From Bimastos eiseni (Eukaryota > Annelida > Clitellata > Crassiclitellata > Lumbricidae): DNA of 64,000 nucleotides. The notes below the pieces were generated by a model. It saw only the letters and a list, made by a program, of their open reading frames with translations, was not told the origin of the DNA and did not search any database. This document shows, one piece after another, positions 1-10,620 of this stretch. Position 1 is the stretch's first letter; each line of letters opens with the position of its first letter. Both the position numbers and the translations under genes were made by a program. The DNA is taken from contig OY365822.1 in the NCBI GenBank assembly GCA_959347315.1, positions 8,336,809 to 8,400,808 of the forward strand. The letters are read 5' to 3'.

Positions 1-124
1 AAGGAGTCACCAGATGGAGTGATTACAATAGCACGGGTGGAAGAAGCGGACGCTGGAGCATACGTATGCCAGGTGGAAAATCTGGCTGGAATCAGGTCAC
101 TCAGCTTCAACCTCGTTGTTTCCG
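1..124 (+). CDS. PTK7: PTK7-like exon: second half of an Ig domain
   Basis: Open in frame 1 from the first base and ending at a GT donor (125) in phase 1. It encodes the end of an I-set Ig domain, with the typical DAGAYVC block carrying the second cysteine, followed by the G strand. The start of the exon is not in the window. Confidence 0.85.
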
Positions 125-2435
125 GTAGGATTCATTACTTAACCAACGTTTACCATGTAAAGCAATAATATTTAAGTTGTAAGAATTGTTTGAGTTGTAA
201 GAATTTTTGAATTGTAAGAATATTTCAATTGTAAGAATTTTTGAATTGTAAGAATATTTCAATTGTAAGAATTTTTGAATTGTAAGAATATTTCAATTGT
301 AAGAATTTACTTACATAAATAACGTTGACTTGTATATGGGTGTTACAATGTTGGGTTATCCTTCGGTGGGTGACGTGGTCGGACCAACCTGTCCATCACG
401 CACTGTATTATATTTTGCTCCTGCTGATGCCCCACTATACCCCAAATTTCCGGTGATGTGTAGGCCTATAACGTGCTGGATACTGTGGTCCACAGCAGGG
501 GCAGAGACTTTAATAGGGAGCAGAAGGGCATGGTTCCCTCAAAAATTTCAGGTGGATGGGATAGAGCTGCTTATATCCCTCAATATTTCAGAAATATTTC
601 ATGGATATTACGCCTATAAATATCTCCAGTGTTTCCACTGTTCATCCTTTTTGCTGCATCCATGTGTTCGGGAATTGAAATTTTTCTCAGACTTGTCTTC
701 CAAACCCAAATTTTGTCGACCTGTCCCCCCTCTAAACCCAGGACCAAGTATCCGCCTTTGGTCCACTGGTCATTGGCACAGCATCGTGAAGCATTGGTCC
801 CACGAGGCCATGTACTGTCATAATGATTGACGTTCTGACGGTTGATGAACCACGTGGCCTTTTATGACTGTTTGTAGTAACACCGCGAATTACTAAGCCT
901 CCATTGTCTCAGTCGGTTCTTGAGGGAGACAGGGTGACCTTGGAGTGCAGGTTCTATGCCACACCTTATCCAGCGACTACTGTCAGCTGGAGGAAAACAG
1001 GACAACCAATCGACGTAAGGAAGACGAACTTTGACCTTTCATCCAGTGATGTCACCCAGTGATGTCACCCAGTGATGTCGCTCTAATCCTCAGACTAGAA
1101 TTGAGCTTTATGGAACTGTTATTCTATTTGCAAATTTATATGGCACCACTCTCAATTATGATACTATCATCGAACAGAATGGTATTCAAGAATGTATCAC
1201 GAATAGAAAGGTCTTCAAGGATGTGCCAGGAGAATGTGCCAGTATATTCTTTTATCAATTAACAGAACAATTAACAGTGGTCAGTTCATGGCCAGTTTAT
1301 TATCAGTGTACGGTCAGCGTATGGTCAGTGTATGGTCAGCGTATTATCAGTCTTCAAACATGTACCAGTAACAGAATGGTATTCAAGAATTATTTCATAA
1401 CCAATTTATTTGAATTAGCATTTGTTGAAATTTCGTAATTACAATTAGAATTAACATTATAGAGAACTAATTAATTGGAGTTTCAACTGGCACTCAACTA
1501 ATTAATTTGAATTAATTGCTAGCTAATAGCTTCTGAAGCAGGAGCATTATCATCTAATATAATGAAGACAATTCTTATGGTGTCATTAAATAGCAAAACA
1601 ATGCCATTGTCATCATCATTTTCTTTATCAGTGTGATTTACATGGAACCACTTCCATTAGAACAATAATGCTTCTGTACCAATTCTTCCATCGTCTTCCC
1701 ATTGCATTATCATAATCACACTCGGTGTTAACGGTGGTAACAGTGTTAACGGTGATAAAAGTGATAACGGTGATAAAGGTGCTAACAGTGATAAAGGTGT
1801 TAACGGTGATAAAGGTGCTAACAGTGATAACGGTGATAAAGGTGTTAACGGTGATAAGGGTGCTAACAGTGATAACGGTGATAAAGTGTTACCGGTGACA
1901 AAGGTGTTAACGGTGATGTGTGGGGCCACAGGAAGTTTAGTTACAATGTATGAATGAATTATTTTACTTTACAATACGCTACTTCGTTGCTCCTCAGTTG
2001 AGATGAATAGATGTTTGTTGGGTTTGCAGTCAACAATCGTTCGATTTCATTCCAACCAAGGCAACCTTACGATCAATGATGTCCAAGTCATAGATGAGGG
2101 AGAGTACAGCTGTGTGGTCACTTCAAAGGGTCATTCAGCGGTCAGCTCTCAGAGTGCTCGTCTCCGTGTTTCAAGTAAGTAACCATTCAGATGTCAAAGG
2201 CAGAAACCCTAAACAATACCAGTACTACTACTACTACAACTACTACTACTACTACTACTACAACTACTACTACTACTACTACTACTCCCCCTTACAAGAA
2301 CTACTACTACTACTCCCCTAACAAGAACTACTACTACTACTACTACAACTACAACTACTACTACTACTACTACTCCCCCTTAGAAGAACTACTACTACTA
2401 CTACTACTCCTCTAACAAGAACTACTACTACTACA

Positions 2436-2466
<31 letters not shown>

Positions 2467-5400
2467 CCCCTTACAAGAACTACTACTACTACTACTCCCC
2501 TAACAAGAACTACTACTACTACTACTACTACTACAACTACTACTCCCCCTTACAAGAACTACTACTACTACTCCCCCTTACAAGAACTACTACTACTACT
2601 ACTACTACTAATAATAATAATAATTATAATGATTATACCATAATAATTATAGTAATGATTCTATTATAATAATAACAATAACAACAACAAAAATAATGAT
2701 AGTAATATTGTTACCTTCATCATTGCTTCTGTATCACAATTCAAAGCTTTAATGCTGCTGCCTTCCGATTAAGTTTTTCCTAAACAGTTCTTAACGAGGG
2801 AATTCCAGAATAATATTAATAATAATGTTTATTATTGATTCAAACTGAAAAGTATGCAGTGTAGTAATGATAATAATAATAATAATAATGATAATAATAA
2901 TAATAATAATGATAATAATAATAATGATAATAATAATAATGTTGACAATTTATATTATGCCATACTGCTACAAGGGCACCTTATAGTCAACCAAGAGCAG
3001 GGTAGGCCTTGGAGCGCAAATAAGTTTTAATGTCGCATTATGTACATTACATAACATTAAGTACATTATGTAACATTAAGTATGTTATGGGACATTAAGT
3101 ACATTATGTAACATTAAGTACGTTATGTGACATTGATGACATCACATCACATTAATTAAGTACGTTATGGGACATTAAGTACATTATGTAACATTAAGTA
3201 CGTTATGGGACATTAAGTACATTATGGGACATTAAGTACATTATGTAACATTAAGTACGTTATGGGACATTAAGTACATTATATTACATTAAGTACAGTA
3301 TGTAAAATTAAGTACATTAGGTAACATCAGGTACATTATGTGACATTAAGTACATTATGTAACATTTAGTCCATCATGGCACATTAAGTACATCATGACA
3401 CATTAAGTACATCATGGCACATTAAGTACATTGTGGCACATTAAGTACATCATGACACATTAAGTACATCATGACACATTTAGTACATTATGTGACATTG
3501 ATCACATCACATCCCATTAATTACATTGCTCTGCTGTTACTTTCACGGCTTCGTTACCTTCTGTACATTGCAGAGCGCCTCAAGTTTTGTGCAAAGCCAT
3601 CGGATGCAAAGCTTGACCTGAACTCGGATAGAAACGTGTCATGCTGTGCGGATGGGACGATGCCTCCAGACATATCGTGGCAGAAGATCGGGGGTGCTCT
3701 GCCCAGTCGCGTCAGATTCGACAAGACAGGCAACCTGTTCTTCACTGGTGTCCAACGCAGCGATGCTGGGCTGTATGTCTGTCTGGCCAGCAACAATCAA
3801 GGCGCCATCAATGCAACGATTCGAGTGGATGTTGTCGGTCAGTTTTGTTGTCTCTGTTGTCTTTGGTAGAGCAATATGCAATGAGAGGTTGTCACTTGTT
3901 GCTCGATAATAATGGTCTTTGTTGTCTTTGACCTAGTAGAGCAATGAGCAAAGAGAGGTAGGTTGTCTTTGTTGTTTTTGATCTCGTAGAACAATGTGCA
4001 ACAAGCGGTTGTTGCTTGTTGCTAGATGAGTCTATGTTGTTTAACCTAGTAGAGCAATGTGCAATGAGCAATTGTTGCTTGTTGTCAGATAACGGTTGTT
4101 GTGGTTGCAGTTATTATGACTGTTGCTGATAGAAATATTTGGTAGTGATGATGGCCTTATAAGCAAAGCTGAACTCTGCTGTTTCTGTTGGTTTTCTTCG
4201 CTCTCCAGACACTCTCGTGTCTTTGTACCATGGGCAAGGACTGCTATGGCCAACATACTACCTTTACTTGTGTGGGTCTTTCCTCATGGAGTGACCTTCA
4301 CCCTCTTTATACCTAAGGTTTTTGGCTAAGAATTCCTTCATCTGCCCTCTTTGCTTGAAAAGTTTTTATTCCCTCGTGGCTGTAGCACTGGTAATGCTAC
4401 TGGATAGTATATACCTCAAGAGGCGCTTTACATGTACAATAAATGTTAAAATATGATACGATACAGTATTAGCGACTTTATATTCTTTGATTTTGCTGCT
4501 TGTATGTGAGCTGGTCATTCTTGGTTGGGATTCGAAATCACCTCTGTGTGACAGAATCATAATCACTCTGGATCTTTGTTTCATACTTACACACATCCTA
4601 AAGTGCACGCAGATATCTAATGAGCGCATCGGCTGTACACCATCTCTGGAAGGATCTGATTTGTAATTTCTCGAATAAGTTACCCTATGTTGTCTTTATT
4701 TTTGACTGGTCTGCTGACTGCTTCACTAAGTGACTGAATCATTGACTGGCTCCGTTTCTGTTATGCAGTGAAGCCAGCTTTTACGTTGAAGTCGGGTAAT
4801 GTTACCACGAAGGACGGAGTGCCAGTCATGCTGCATTGCAGAGCGAGCGGGGAACCACTACCGACGATTCGTTGGGAGAGAATGGATCGCGTTGAACCTT
4901 TTGACCTGCCTCGGATCAAGGTGTGTCCAGCGATTTTTTAGGACCAAAATATCGACTGCCTCCAAACTGAATAATTTTTTGTCAGCTTGCGCATGGCCTA
5001 AATGGCATCACAAATCTACATAGATATCTTTAATGAATGAAGAATTAGAACATAGGCCTACATACGATTTGCTATCTTAGTTTCCATGGTGATTTTAGGA
5101 TTCTTAAATTAAATTAAAAAGCTTGGATTTCATTGTGGTACGATTAAGATATCGTGATATTTGACCTAATTCGGATGCATGTTACTACCATTTATCATAG
5201 TATGCTATTCAACATACCTTTCCCATGTCTTTAAATGTTCCCATTATTTCAAGTAAAACCTTTTTAGAACCAAAATATCGACTCCCTCCAAACTGAACAA
5301 TTTTTTGCCAACTTGTGCGTGGCTCAGATGGCATCACAAAAAAATAGAGTAGAACAACAGAGTAGAACATTAGAGTAGAACATTAGAGGAGAATATTAGA

Positions 5401-8400
5401 GTAGAATAATAGAGTAGAATAATAGAGTAGAACAACAGAGTAGAACATTAGAGTAGAATATCTGAGTAGAATAATAAAGTAGAAAAACAGAGTAGAATAT
5501 TAGAGTAGCATATTAGAGTAGAATAATAGAGTAGATTAATAGAGTAGAACATTAGAGTAGAATATCTGAGTAGAATAATAGAGTAGAACAACAGAGTAGA
5601 ACATTAGAGTAGAATATTAGAGTAGAATAATAGAGTAGAACAACAGAGTAGAACATTAGAGTAGAATATCTGAGTAGAATAATAAAGTAGAACAACAGAG
5701 TAGAATATTAGAGTAGAATAATAGAGTAGAACAACAGAGTAGAACATTCAATTATAGCAGAAACTGAAACCATTGCATTAATTGTTTGCTGCTGCCTAGG
5801 TTTTGGAGAACGGAACGTTGTTTATATCGAACGTTTTTATGGAGGATGCAGGCAGCTACCGTTGTGTAGCAGACAATGGAGCAGGACAAGTCCAACTGGA
5901 TGTCTATCTTGGGGTCGACGATGGTAAGAGAATGAGATGGTGGCTGGAAGTCAGTGAGTGTTTTTAGTTAGGTAGTAGGTGTTTGAGTGGCTGGTGGGTT
6001 GGGTGTTAAGTCTTTTGGTTTGGTGCTGGGTTGGCAGGTTGGATGGTGAGTTGGGTTGTGGGCTGATTTGGTGGGTCATTGACGTTTTTAGTGGGTGATG
6101 GGTTTGTGGGTTTGGTGGGTGGTACGTTTGGTTTGGTAGATTGATGAGTTTTTGGTTGGGTGGTGAGTTGGTTAGTGGGCTGGTTTGGTGGGTCAGTGAG
6201 GATATTGGTGGGTAGTGGGTTTGGTGGGTCAATGAGTGTTTGGTTAGGTGTTGGGTTTGTATGTTGGTTATTATTGTATTTGATTTGAAAGGGGGTTGTT
6301 TGTAGGATTGGGTATGTGATGGTTTGAGGATCGATGAAACCTAAAGGTCTTATTCTAGCAAAGGCAACAATTGCTAGGTTTTTACCTTGCATTGATTACA
6401 GTGAATTGCTTTAAAGGTGTGTTATAAAATTGACTGAGGCACTTGTTGATGTTCTAGATGTTGCTGAGGTAGGCAAATCGGAGAACAGAATGATGCGAAC
6501 GATCGTCATAGCTCTGTGTTGTGCTGCAGGGTATCTGGGCATCATGATAGCCCTGCTCGTCTACTGCGTCATACGACGAATGCGGCGCCGGCAGGCAACG
6601 CCCGCCAACAACGGTATGCAACCAGAGTGGATGGTAATTAAGTAAGATTTGCCCAGTTGTCACCAGAACTCTCGGGCACCATCACACTCCATTGACTGAA
6701 AATCCTAGATCAAATACAATACAAAGTCCTACAGTATCTCAGCCCAAATATCTTAGCAAACTCTTCACCGTCCGGTCAACCCGCTCTACCTGATCATCAT
6801 TCTGTCTCAAGCTTTGTCGACCTCCTCCGAGGCTATGTCACCAGGTCACTTCTCATCTCAAGTTCTCCAACCAAGTCATATACAATGCTGAACCACATCT
6901 CTGGAACGATCTGCCTTCTGAATTCCGTACTCTTTCGGTTCCTCCAGCAGCACTGCCTTCACCCACCATCATCTGCCTCAGACTATTCTATCCATCATCC
7001 CTCTGGCTTTCTCCACTTGGAACTAAAGTCTCACCTCTTCACCCACCTTAACAGCTACTCTGGAGACCGGACTCGGGCCTCCTTTGGAAAACCCATGATT
7101 TGACGCAGCACGCAGCTTGTAAATAAGCTGGTGCCCTACTCTTGGCTTTGAAGTGTAGTTTTAGAAGTTTTGAGTTCACAAAGCAAAGTAGTTGTAGTGT
7201 AGGGATGATGATGATTACCAATTAATCATCATCATCATCATGGATGGCATAGAGTAGTTGTGAACACACTGGGATGCAGCGCTTGAGGAACCGAGATCGA
7301 GACCCGTATCCCCCCCTATGGTTGACTTCTTTCTTTCTTTTGCTAGGCAGCTGCGTTTGTTAAAAATGAGATGCATAGTGTAATGAGCGCCCTGCGTGGC
7401 TGCCGACGGTTATATTCGACTCCTGTAATAACTCGTAATAATTCGCTCATACTGTTCTTGAAGTCATACTGCGGTTTGTCAGTTTGAAATTAAATGAAAA
7501 TTATTATTATTAGTAGTAGTATCATTATCATAAAGGTTTTGCTCATATATCATCACCACTGTAAGCATCATCGCAAATGTCACCATCTTCAGCATTTACA
7601 ATCACTGATGATGGTTTAGGAAACGGTTGCCATGTGAACGAAAGCACGCAGCTGATGTTTAAGAAGGACAAAGAGATCGTCAGCAGCCGAAGCAACGCTG
7701 ACTCTCGGTCGCAGTCCTCATCTCAGAACAGCCACCAGTTGCCTCGGACACTGTCTTTCCACCCGGTCAACGACCTCGCGCCTTTTCCACGCCAGAACCT
7801 CCAGATATTCGGATTACTAGGTACATAAGAACTAGAACCGCTGGTTGATCCACCCCAACCTAATCAAAGGCAGCTGTAAGAAGTATTGTAATTTTATACA
7901 ATGCAAAACATACACTTCAATACATCATGAACTAAATGCTACATTACATCTTGTAATGTATTAACATTACAGTGCATTAATCAGATGCCTTTAAGTTAAG
8001 TTAGTTAGTTGCAGTTTAATAACACTGTGTGATAACAAAGATTATTAGTGTCGCCCTCCTCCTTTGTCCTAGCTTGTGACTTGCACTACCAGAAAGCGAA
8101 TGGTGGCGGAGTTAAGTTAATTCCTAAAAACTGAGCTTATGAGCTTAAAATACCAAGGAGAACTATATCGGTGATAACTCGCAATGGGTCCTACCACCCT
8201 GTAAGGAAAATATAATATGTTACCAGTAGTAGTGAAAGTAATAGTATTTCTGTACATTGCACAATGCTTTACTTTTGCAGGAAAGTGCAGCTATGGTGAC
8301 GTGATGTTAGCGCACAACCTCAATCCAGGAACAGTCTGTCCTCTCGTCTCCGTAAAGTCCCTGATGTCGCCTGCTGGACCGTTCCAGGCAGAGTTCCAGA

Positions 8401-9800
8401 GAGAGATGGAGTTGATCGCTCGAGCGAATCACGTCAATGTTGCTCGTCTCATTGGCATCTGTTGCTCTCTCCAACCACCCATTCTCATCATCGAATACTG
8501 CGAATGGGTCTGTAGCTAATAGCTCCACTACTCAGTTCTGTATTATTGCTTTTTTTATTTTTTTATTTGATTTAGTAAAAAAGATATATTCTTTGTCTGG
8601 AATAGCCTTATTGAATATAGCCTTATTAATTTTATTATTATTATATTTTTCACACAGAGTAGGTAGGATACCTATGAATTTAGAATCTGTTCAATATGAG
8701 TGGATGTATTTACATGCTACAAAGAAAACTCAAATTATCATTGAATGGCAGTGAAGGTGGAATAATTAGTAAGTTTTATTGCACTAATTGCATCTTCTGC
8801 CACTGCAATAGTTAGACAAGCACCGTACAGGTAGTGCCTAGTTATTACTGTTTAATAATAATATTAATAATAATAATAGTATTGATGACATTGGCCATTC
8901 CAGGATAACATACAATAAGCTGTTCAAATCCTAAGGGATCCCTTATACTGTAGGTTAACAAAACATCATTTATAGTCTGTGCTGGCAGATCCAAGATACT
9001 ACTTATGGTCCTAATTAGTAAGCGCTCAGGTTAATGTTTTTGATCGACCTCTGAATGACTTTTCACTCTGGTAAATTACCTGCACATGTGTATTAAGCCT
9101 GTAATGATGAGCTTGAACGTTTTGGCTATTTATATAGCACCTTTTACACCTCACAAAAGCAGGTCTTATTCGTTCTTCACCGAGTAACATCTGATGATTC
9201 TTGGCTTTCTTTTAGGGGGATCTCAAGCAGTTCTTGATGAGTCTAAACACAGAGTCGAGTCGAGTCCTCCAATCGACGTTGTCTTTGGCCCAGCAGCTGG
9301 AGATGGTTTACCAGGTTGCCCGCGGCATGGAGCACCTCTCTCTCAACCATCTGTTTCATGGAGACCTCGCAGCGCGCAACATTCTCGTTGCCCCGTCTCT
9401 CGACCTCAAGATAACGTCGCTGTCGCTTAGCCGTGACATCCACGCCGGCGATTACTTCCTCTTCCACAACCAGCTCGTTCCACTTCGGTGGATGCCTGCC
9501 GAGTCCGTATTCAACAGCGAGCTCTCCACGACCAGCGACGTCTGGTCTTTTGGGGTCCTCGCGCTCGAAGTCTTCCGGTTCGGAGCGCTTCCGCTGCCCG
9601 GAAAGTCCAACGACGAGATCCTTATCGGGCTGAAGGCAGGGGCCAACCTGCACTGCTTGACCCCACTGCCCCAGTATGGCTGCCCAGAGGGTCTGTGGAG
9701 GCTGGTGCAGCGGTGTACGTCGCCCTACCCTGTCGATCGACCCACCTTCACGGAGATCGTCAACGCATTGGGCAATCTGGTTGCCGACAGTGGGGTCTGA
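1..9800 (+). CDS. PTK7: PTK7/CCK4-like receptor pseudokinase, partial (5' end outside window)
   Basis: Single-pass receptor of the PTK7/CCK4/off-track family, which acts in Wnt and planar cell polarity signalling at the plasma membrane. I read ten coding exons: 1-124, 878-1014, 2030-2174, 3574-3837, 4769-4920, 5800-5923, 6458-6613, 7620-7820, 8281-8507 and 9216-9800 (stop TGA at 9798). All junctions are AG/GT and the phases (1,0,1,1,0,1,1,1,0) join without a break, giving 2115 nt. Order of parts: Ig repeats, membrane helix, basic stop-transfer, juxtamembrane segment, pseudokinase. The match to PTK7 is seen in the RLKF start of one Ig, the juxtamembrane FPR-LQ before the glycine loop, GDLKQFL, and PLRWMPAE followed by SDVWSFGVL. 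Catalytic positions are degenerate. The signal peptide and first Ig domains are missing because the window starts inside the gene. Confidence 0.93.
173..306. repeat. 17/34-bp minisatellite
   Basis: Alternating 17-bp units AATTGTAAGAATTTTTG and AATTGTAAGAATATTTC, so the real period is 34 bp. In a PTK7-like intron. Confidence 0.85.
535..735 (+). mobile_element. Dispersed repeat family E, copy 1
   Basis: About 200 bp homologous to the reverse complement of 63540-63735: CAGGTGGATGG, CCCTCAATATTTCA, AATATTTCAT, GGGAATTGAAATTTTT and AATTTTGTCGACCTG. It may extend upstream into 330-535, where no second copy is present for comparison. In a PTK7-like intron. Confidence 0.65.
878..2174 (+). CDS. PTK7: PTK7-like exons 878-1014 and 2030-2174: one split Ig domain
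   Basis: The first exon carries the B-strand cysteine (VTLEC) and the core tryptophan (VSWRKTG); it ends in phase 0 at GAC before GTAAGG. The second carries the D-E-F strands with DEGEYSCVV. Together they form a complete Ig fold cut by one intron in the middle, as is common in Ig receptors. The intron holds a decayed stretch and the 9-bp tandem array at 1.72-1.92 kb. Confidence 0.85.
1724..1917. repeat. 9-bp minisatellite
   Basis: About 20 units such as GGTGATAAA, GGTGTTAAC, GGTGCTAAC and AGTGATAAC. Because the period is a multiple of 3 it stays open on the minus strand, but the Leu/Ser/Pro frame there is not a gene. Confidence 0.85.
2226..2610. repeat. TAC/CTA trinucleotide array with CCCC interruptions
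   Basis: Long ACT/TAC array interrupted at intervals by CTCCCCCTTACAAGAA and CTCCCCTAACAAGAA, forming a higher-order repeat of about 35-60 bp. Starts 52 bp after the end of a PTK7-like exon. AAT/GAT arrays follow (2611-2640 and 2864-2940). Confidence 0.85.
3036..3500. repeat. 21-bp minisatellite
   Basis: Units of ACATTAAGTACATTATGTA with variants (TACGTTATGGG, TACATCATGAC). It ends about 70 bp before the acceptor of the PTK7-like exon at 3574. Confidence 0.85.
3574..3837 (+). CDS. PTK7: PTK7-like exon: complete Ig domain
   Basis: A 264-nt exon (2+261+1) preceded by ACATTGCAG and followed by GTCAGT. It encodes a whole Ig domain: RLKF at the start, a Cys-Cys B strand, ISWQ core tryptophan, and DAGLYVCLASN. 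The RLKF start matches the corresponding vertebrate PTK7 Ig domain. A double cysteine in the B strand is unusual, but one of the two can fill the standard position. Confidence 0.9.
4280..4460 (+). mobile_element. LINE 3' end fragment
   Basis: A frame with FLFPRGC (compare FFSRGL in the 24.7-kb copy), then CTCAAGAGGCGCTTTACATG and an AT-rich tail. In a PTK7-like intron. Confidence 0.5.
4769..5923 (+). CDS. PTK7: PTK7-like exons 4769-4920 and 5800-5923: membrane-proximal Ig domain
   Basis: The first exon holds VMLHC, then TIRWERMDR. The second holds LENGTLFISNV and DAGSYRCVADN. The pattern matches the last Ig of PTK7, which has a similar W-x-x-x-DR core and NGSL motif. The intron is phase 0, and its 879 bp include the 13-14 bp array at 5.34-5.75 kb. 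The exon ends in phase 1 before GTAAG. Confidence 0.88.
5343..5748. repeat. 13-14-bp minisatellite
   Basis: About 30 units of AGAGTAGAACAAC, AGAGTAGAACATT and AGAGTAGAATAAT. It ends about 50 bp before a PTK7-like exon at 5800. Confidence 0.85.
6458..6613 (+). CDS. PTK7: PTK7-like exon: transmembrane helix
   Basis: A 156-nt exon (2+153+1) with a short acidic stalk, then a hydrophobic helix of about 20 residues that starts near TIVIALCCAAG and ends at LLVYCVIRR. A basic cluster (RRMRRRQ) follows, as expected for a type I stop-transfer signal. Phase joins both neighbours. Confidence 0.88.
6690..7110 (+). mobile_element. Decayed L2/CR1-like LINE C-terminal fragment
   Basis: In one plus frame it reads AEPHLWNDLPSEFRTLSVP, then SPLGTKVSPLHPP, the same block order as the 24.7-kb LINE end (LWNxLP ... 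LKTHLF). It lies in the intron after the PTK7-like membrane exon. Confidence 0.7.
7245..7510 (+). mobile_element. Dispersed repeat family C (SINE-like), copy 1
   Basis: About 265 bp homologous to 39228-39520 in the same orientation. Shared blocks include AACACACTGG, a GATCG segment before CCCCC and GGTTGACT, then GGCTGCC and CGA-TCCTGT, and a final CAGTTTGAA-TTAA. The 5' part has tRNA-like spacing but the boxes are poor. Confidence 0.6.
7620..7820 (+). CDS. PTK7: PTK7-like exon: juxtamembrane segment
   Basis: A 201-nt exon rich in Ser/Asn/Gln (a run of alternating Ser, Arg and Gln) that ends with PFPRQNLQIFGLLG. This is the FPR-LQ-LG block that leads into the glycine loop in PTK7. The acceptor at 7618-7619 is chosen because it alone joins the membrane exon in frame. 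Confidence 0.88.
8281..8507 (+). CDS. PTK7: PTK7-like exon: pseudokinase N-lobe
   Basis: Encodes the N-lobe: a glycine loop GKCSYGDV in which the middle glycine is replaced, a beta-3 lysine in VSVKSL (codon 8355-8357), an alpha-C glutamate in FQREMEL, and the hinge ILIIEYCEW. Lysine and glutamate are kept; the glycine loop is weakened. The exon ends in phase 0 at TGG before GTCTGT. Confidence 0.9.
9216..9800 (+). CDS. PTK7: PTK7-like last coding exon: pseudokinase C-lobe
   Basis: Starts in phase 0 with GDLKQFLMSL and ends with the stop at 9798-9800. The catalytic loop reads HGDLAARN (9357-9380), with the HRD arginine changed to glycine. The DFG position reads SLS (9417-9425), so the metal-binding aspartate is lost. 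Substrate-binding and structural motifs are kept: PLRWMPAE, SDVWSFGVLALEVF, and the CW-like and DRPTF blocks. PTK7 of other animals also lacks DFG (ALG in vertebrates), so this is a family pseudokinase and not recent decay. Base composition is more GC-rich than in the other exons. Confidence 0.93.
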   Translation, partial: GDLKQFLMSLNTESSRVLQSTLSLAQQLEMVYQVARGMEHLSLNHLFHGDLAARNILVAPSLDLKITSLSLSRDIHAGDYFLFHNQLVPLRWMPAESVFNSELSTTSDVWSFGVLALEVFRFGALPLPGKSNDEILIGLKAGANLHCLTPLPQYGCPEGLWRLVQRCTSPYPVDRPTFTEIVNALGNLVADSGV

Positions 9801-9901
9801 AAGAACACAGAACCATTCGCGAAATGGTCCCCCTGGACCCTTCATAAGGAGCGACTTGTTGGGCACCAGATTATTTATTTTGTGATATGAGCGGTAGATG
9901 G

Positions 9902-10024
9902 TCACGAGGTCTGTGTCACGAGGTCCGTGTCACGAGGTCCGTGTCACGAGGTCCATGTCATGAGGTCTGTGTCATGAGGTCCATGTCATGAGGTCTGTGT
10001 CATGAGGTCTGTGTCGCGAGGTCT
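9902..10024. repeat. 14-bp minisatellite in the PTK7-like 3' UTR region
   Basis: Nine or so units of GTGTCACGAGGTCC and GTGTCATGAGGTCT, about 100 bp after the stop codon. Confidence 0.85.
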
Positions 10025-10509
10025 GTAACAGATTATGCCTTTTCAACAGTCGCTTCAAATGCACGAGTGTTGCTTCACCTGATTGAATTCATTAGCAGTT
10101 ACTGTTATCGTTACTCATGCTATTATAATTTATGCTATTATCATTTATTCGTAATACTACTATGCAATGTATAACAAAAGATTTACATGACAACTTCCAG
10201 TGGCACAGCAACACCTCCAAACACCTCTGAAATATTAAAATTACTGTTATGATTAATTGAATCTACCTTTGCTGGAAATTCTGTTACTTGTCTATAACTA
10301 CTATCTCTTTGGTCTGATATATGTGATGCTGGAAGTTGTTGCCGATTTGTACAAAAGTATTTGGAAGCATTGTTGTTTTGGAACACAGTTCCATTTGATA
10401 AAATCTGTGTCTAGGCAAGACATTCTTCAACCTAGTATGAGCAGTGATTACAAAGGCATACATACCATAACCTTCCAACGTGCTTATCTTATATTCATTG
10501 AAATCAATC

Positions 10510-10620
10510 AAAAAGACTTTCGATATAGCACCCCTTCATGATATAGGGAGCCCCTTCAACTCAGAGGCGTTCCCAACCTGAACACGGCTGAAAAGGACAG
10601 TTTTCAGAGAGGTGAAAAAA
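10510..10620 (-). mobile_element. SINE B/LINE 3' tail downstream of PTK7-like
   Basis: Minus-strand tail with GGGGTGCTATATCG and the CAGGTTGGGAACGCCTCTGA block. Located 0.7 kb after the PTK7-like stop. Confidence 0.55.

Noticed and set aside
1657..1929. Leu/Ser/Pro repeat protein on the minus strand
   Set aside because: Translation of the 9-bp minisatellite inside a PTK7-like intron.
5951..6392. Asn/Pro/Thr-rich minus-strand frames
   Set aside because: Derived from GGTTTGGTGGGT-type low-complexity DNA in an intron.
9243..9905. Long minus-strand open frame of 220 codons
   Set aside because: It is antisense to the PTK7-like kinase exon, whose plus frame matches a known family with correct splice phases. 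The antisense frame results from GC-rich codon bias.
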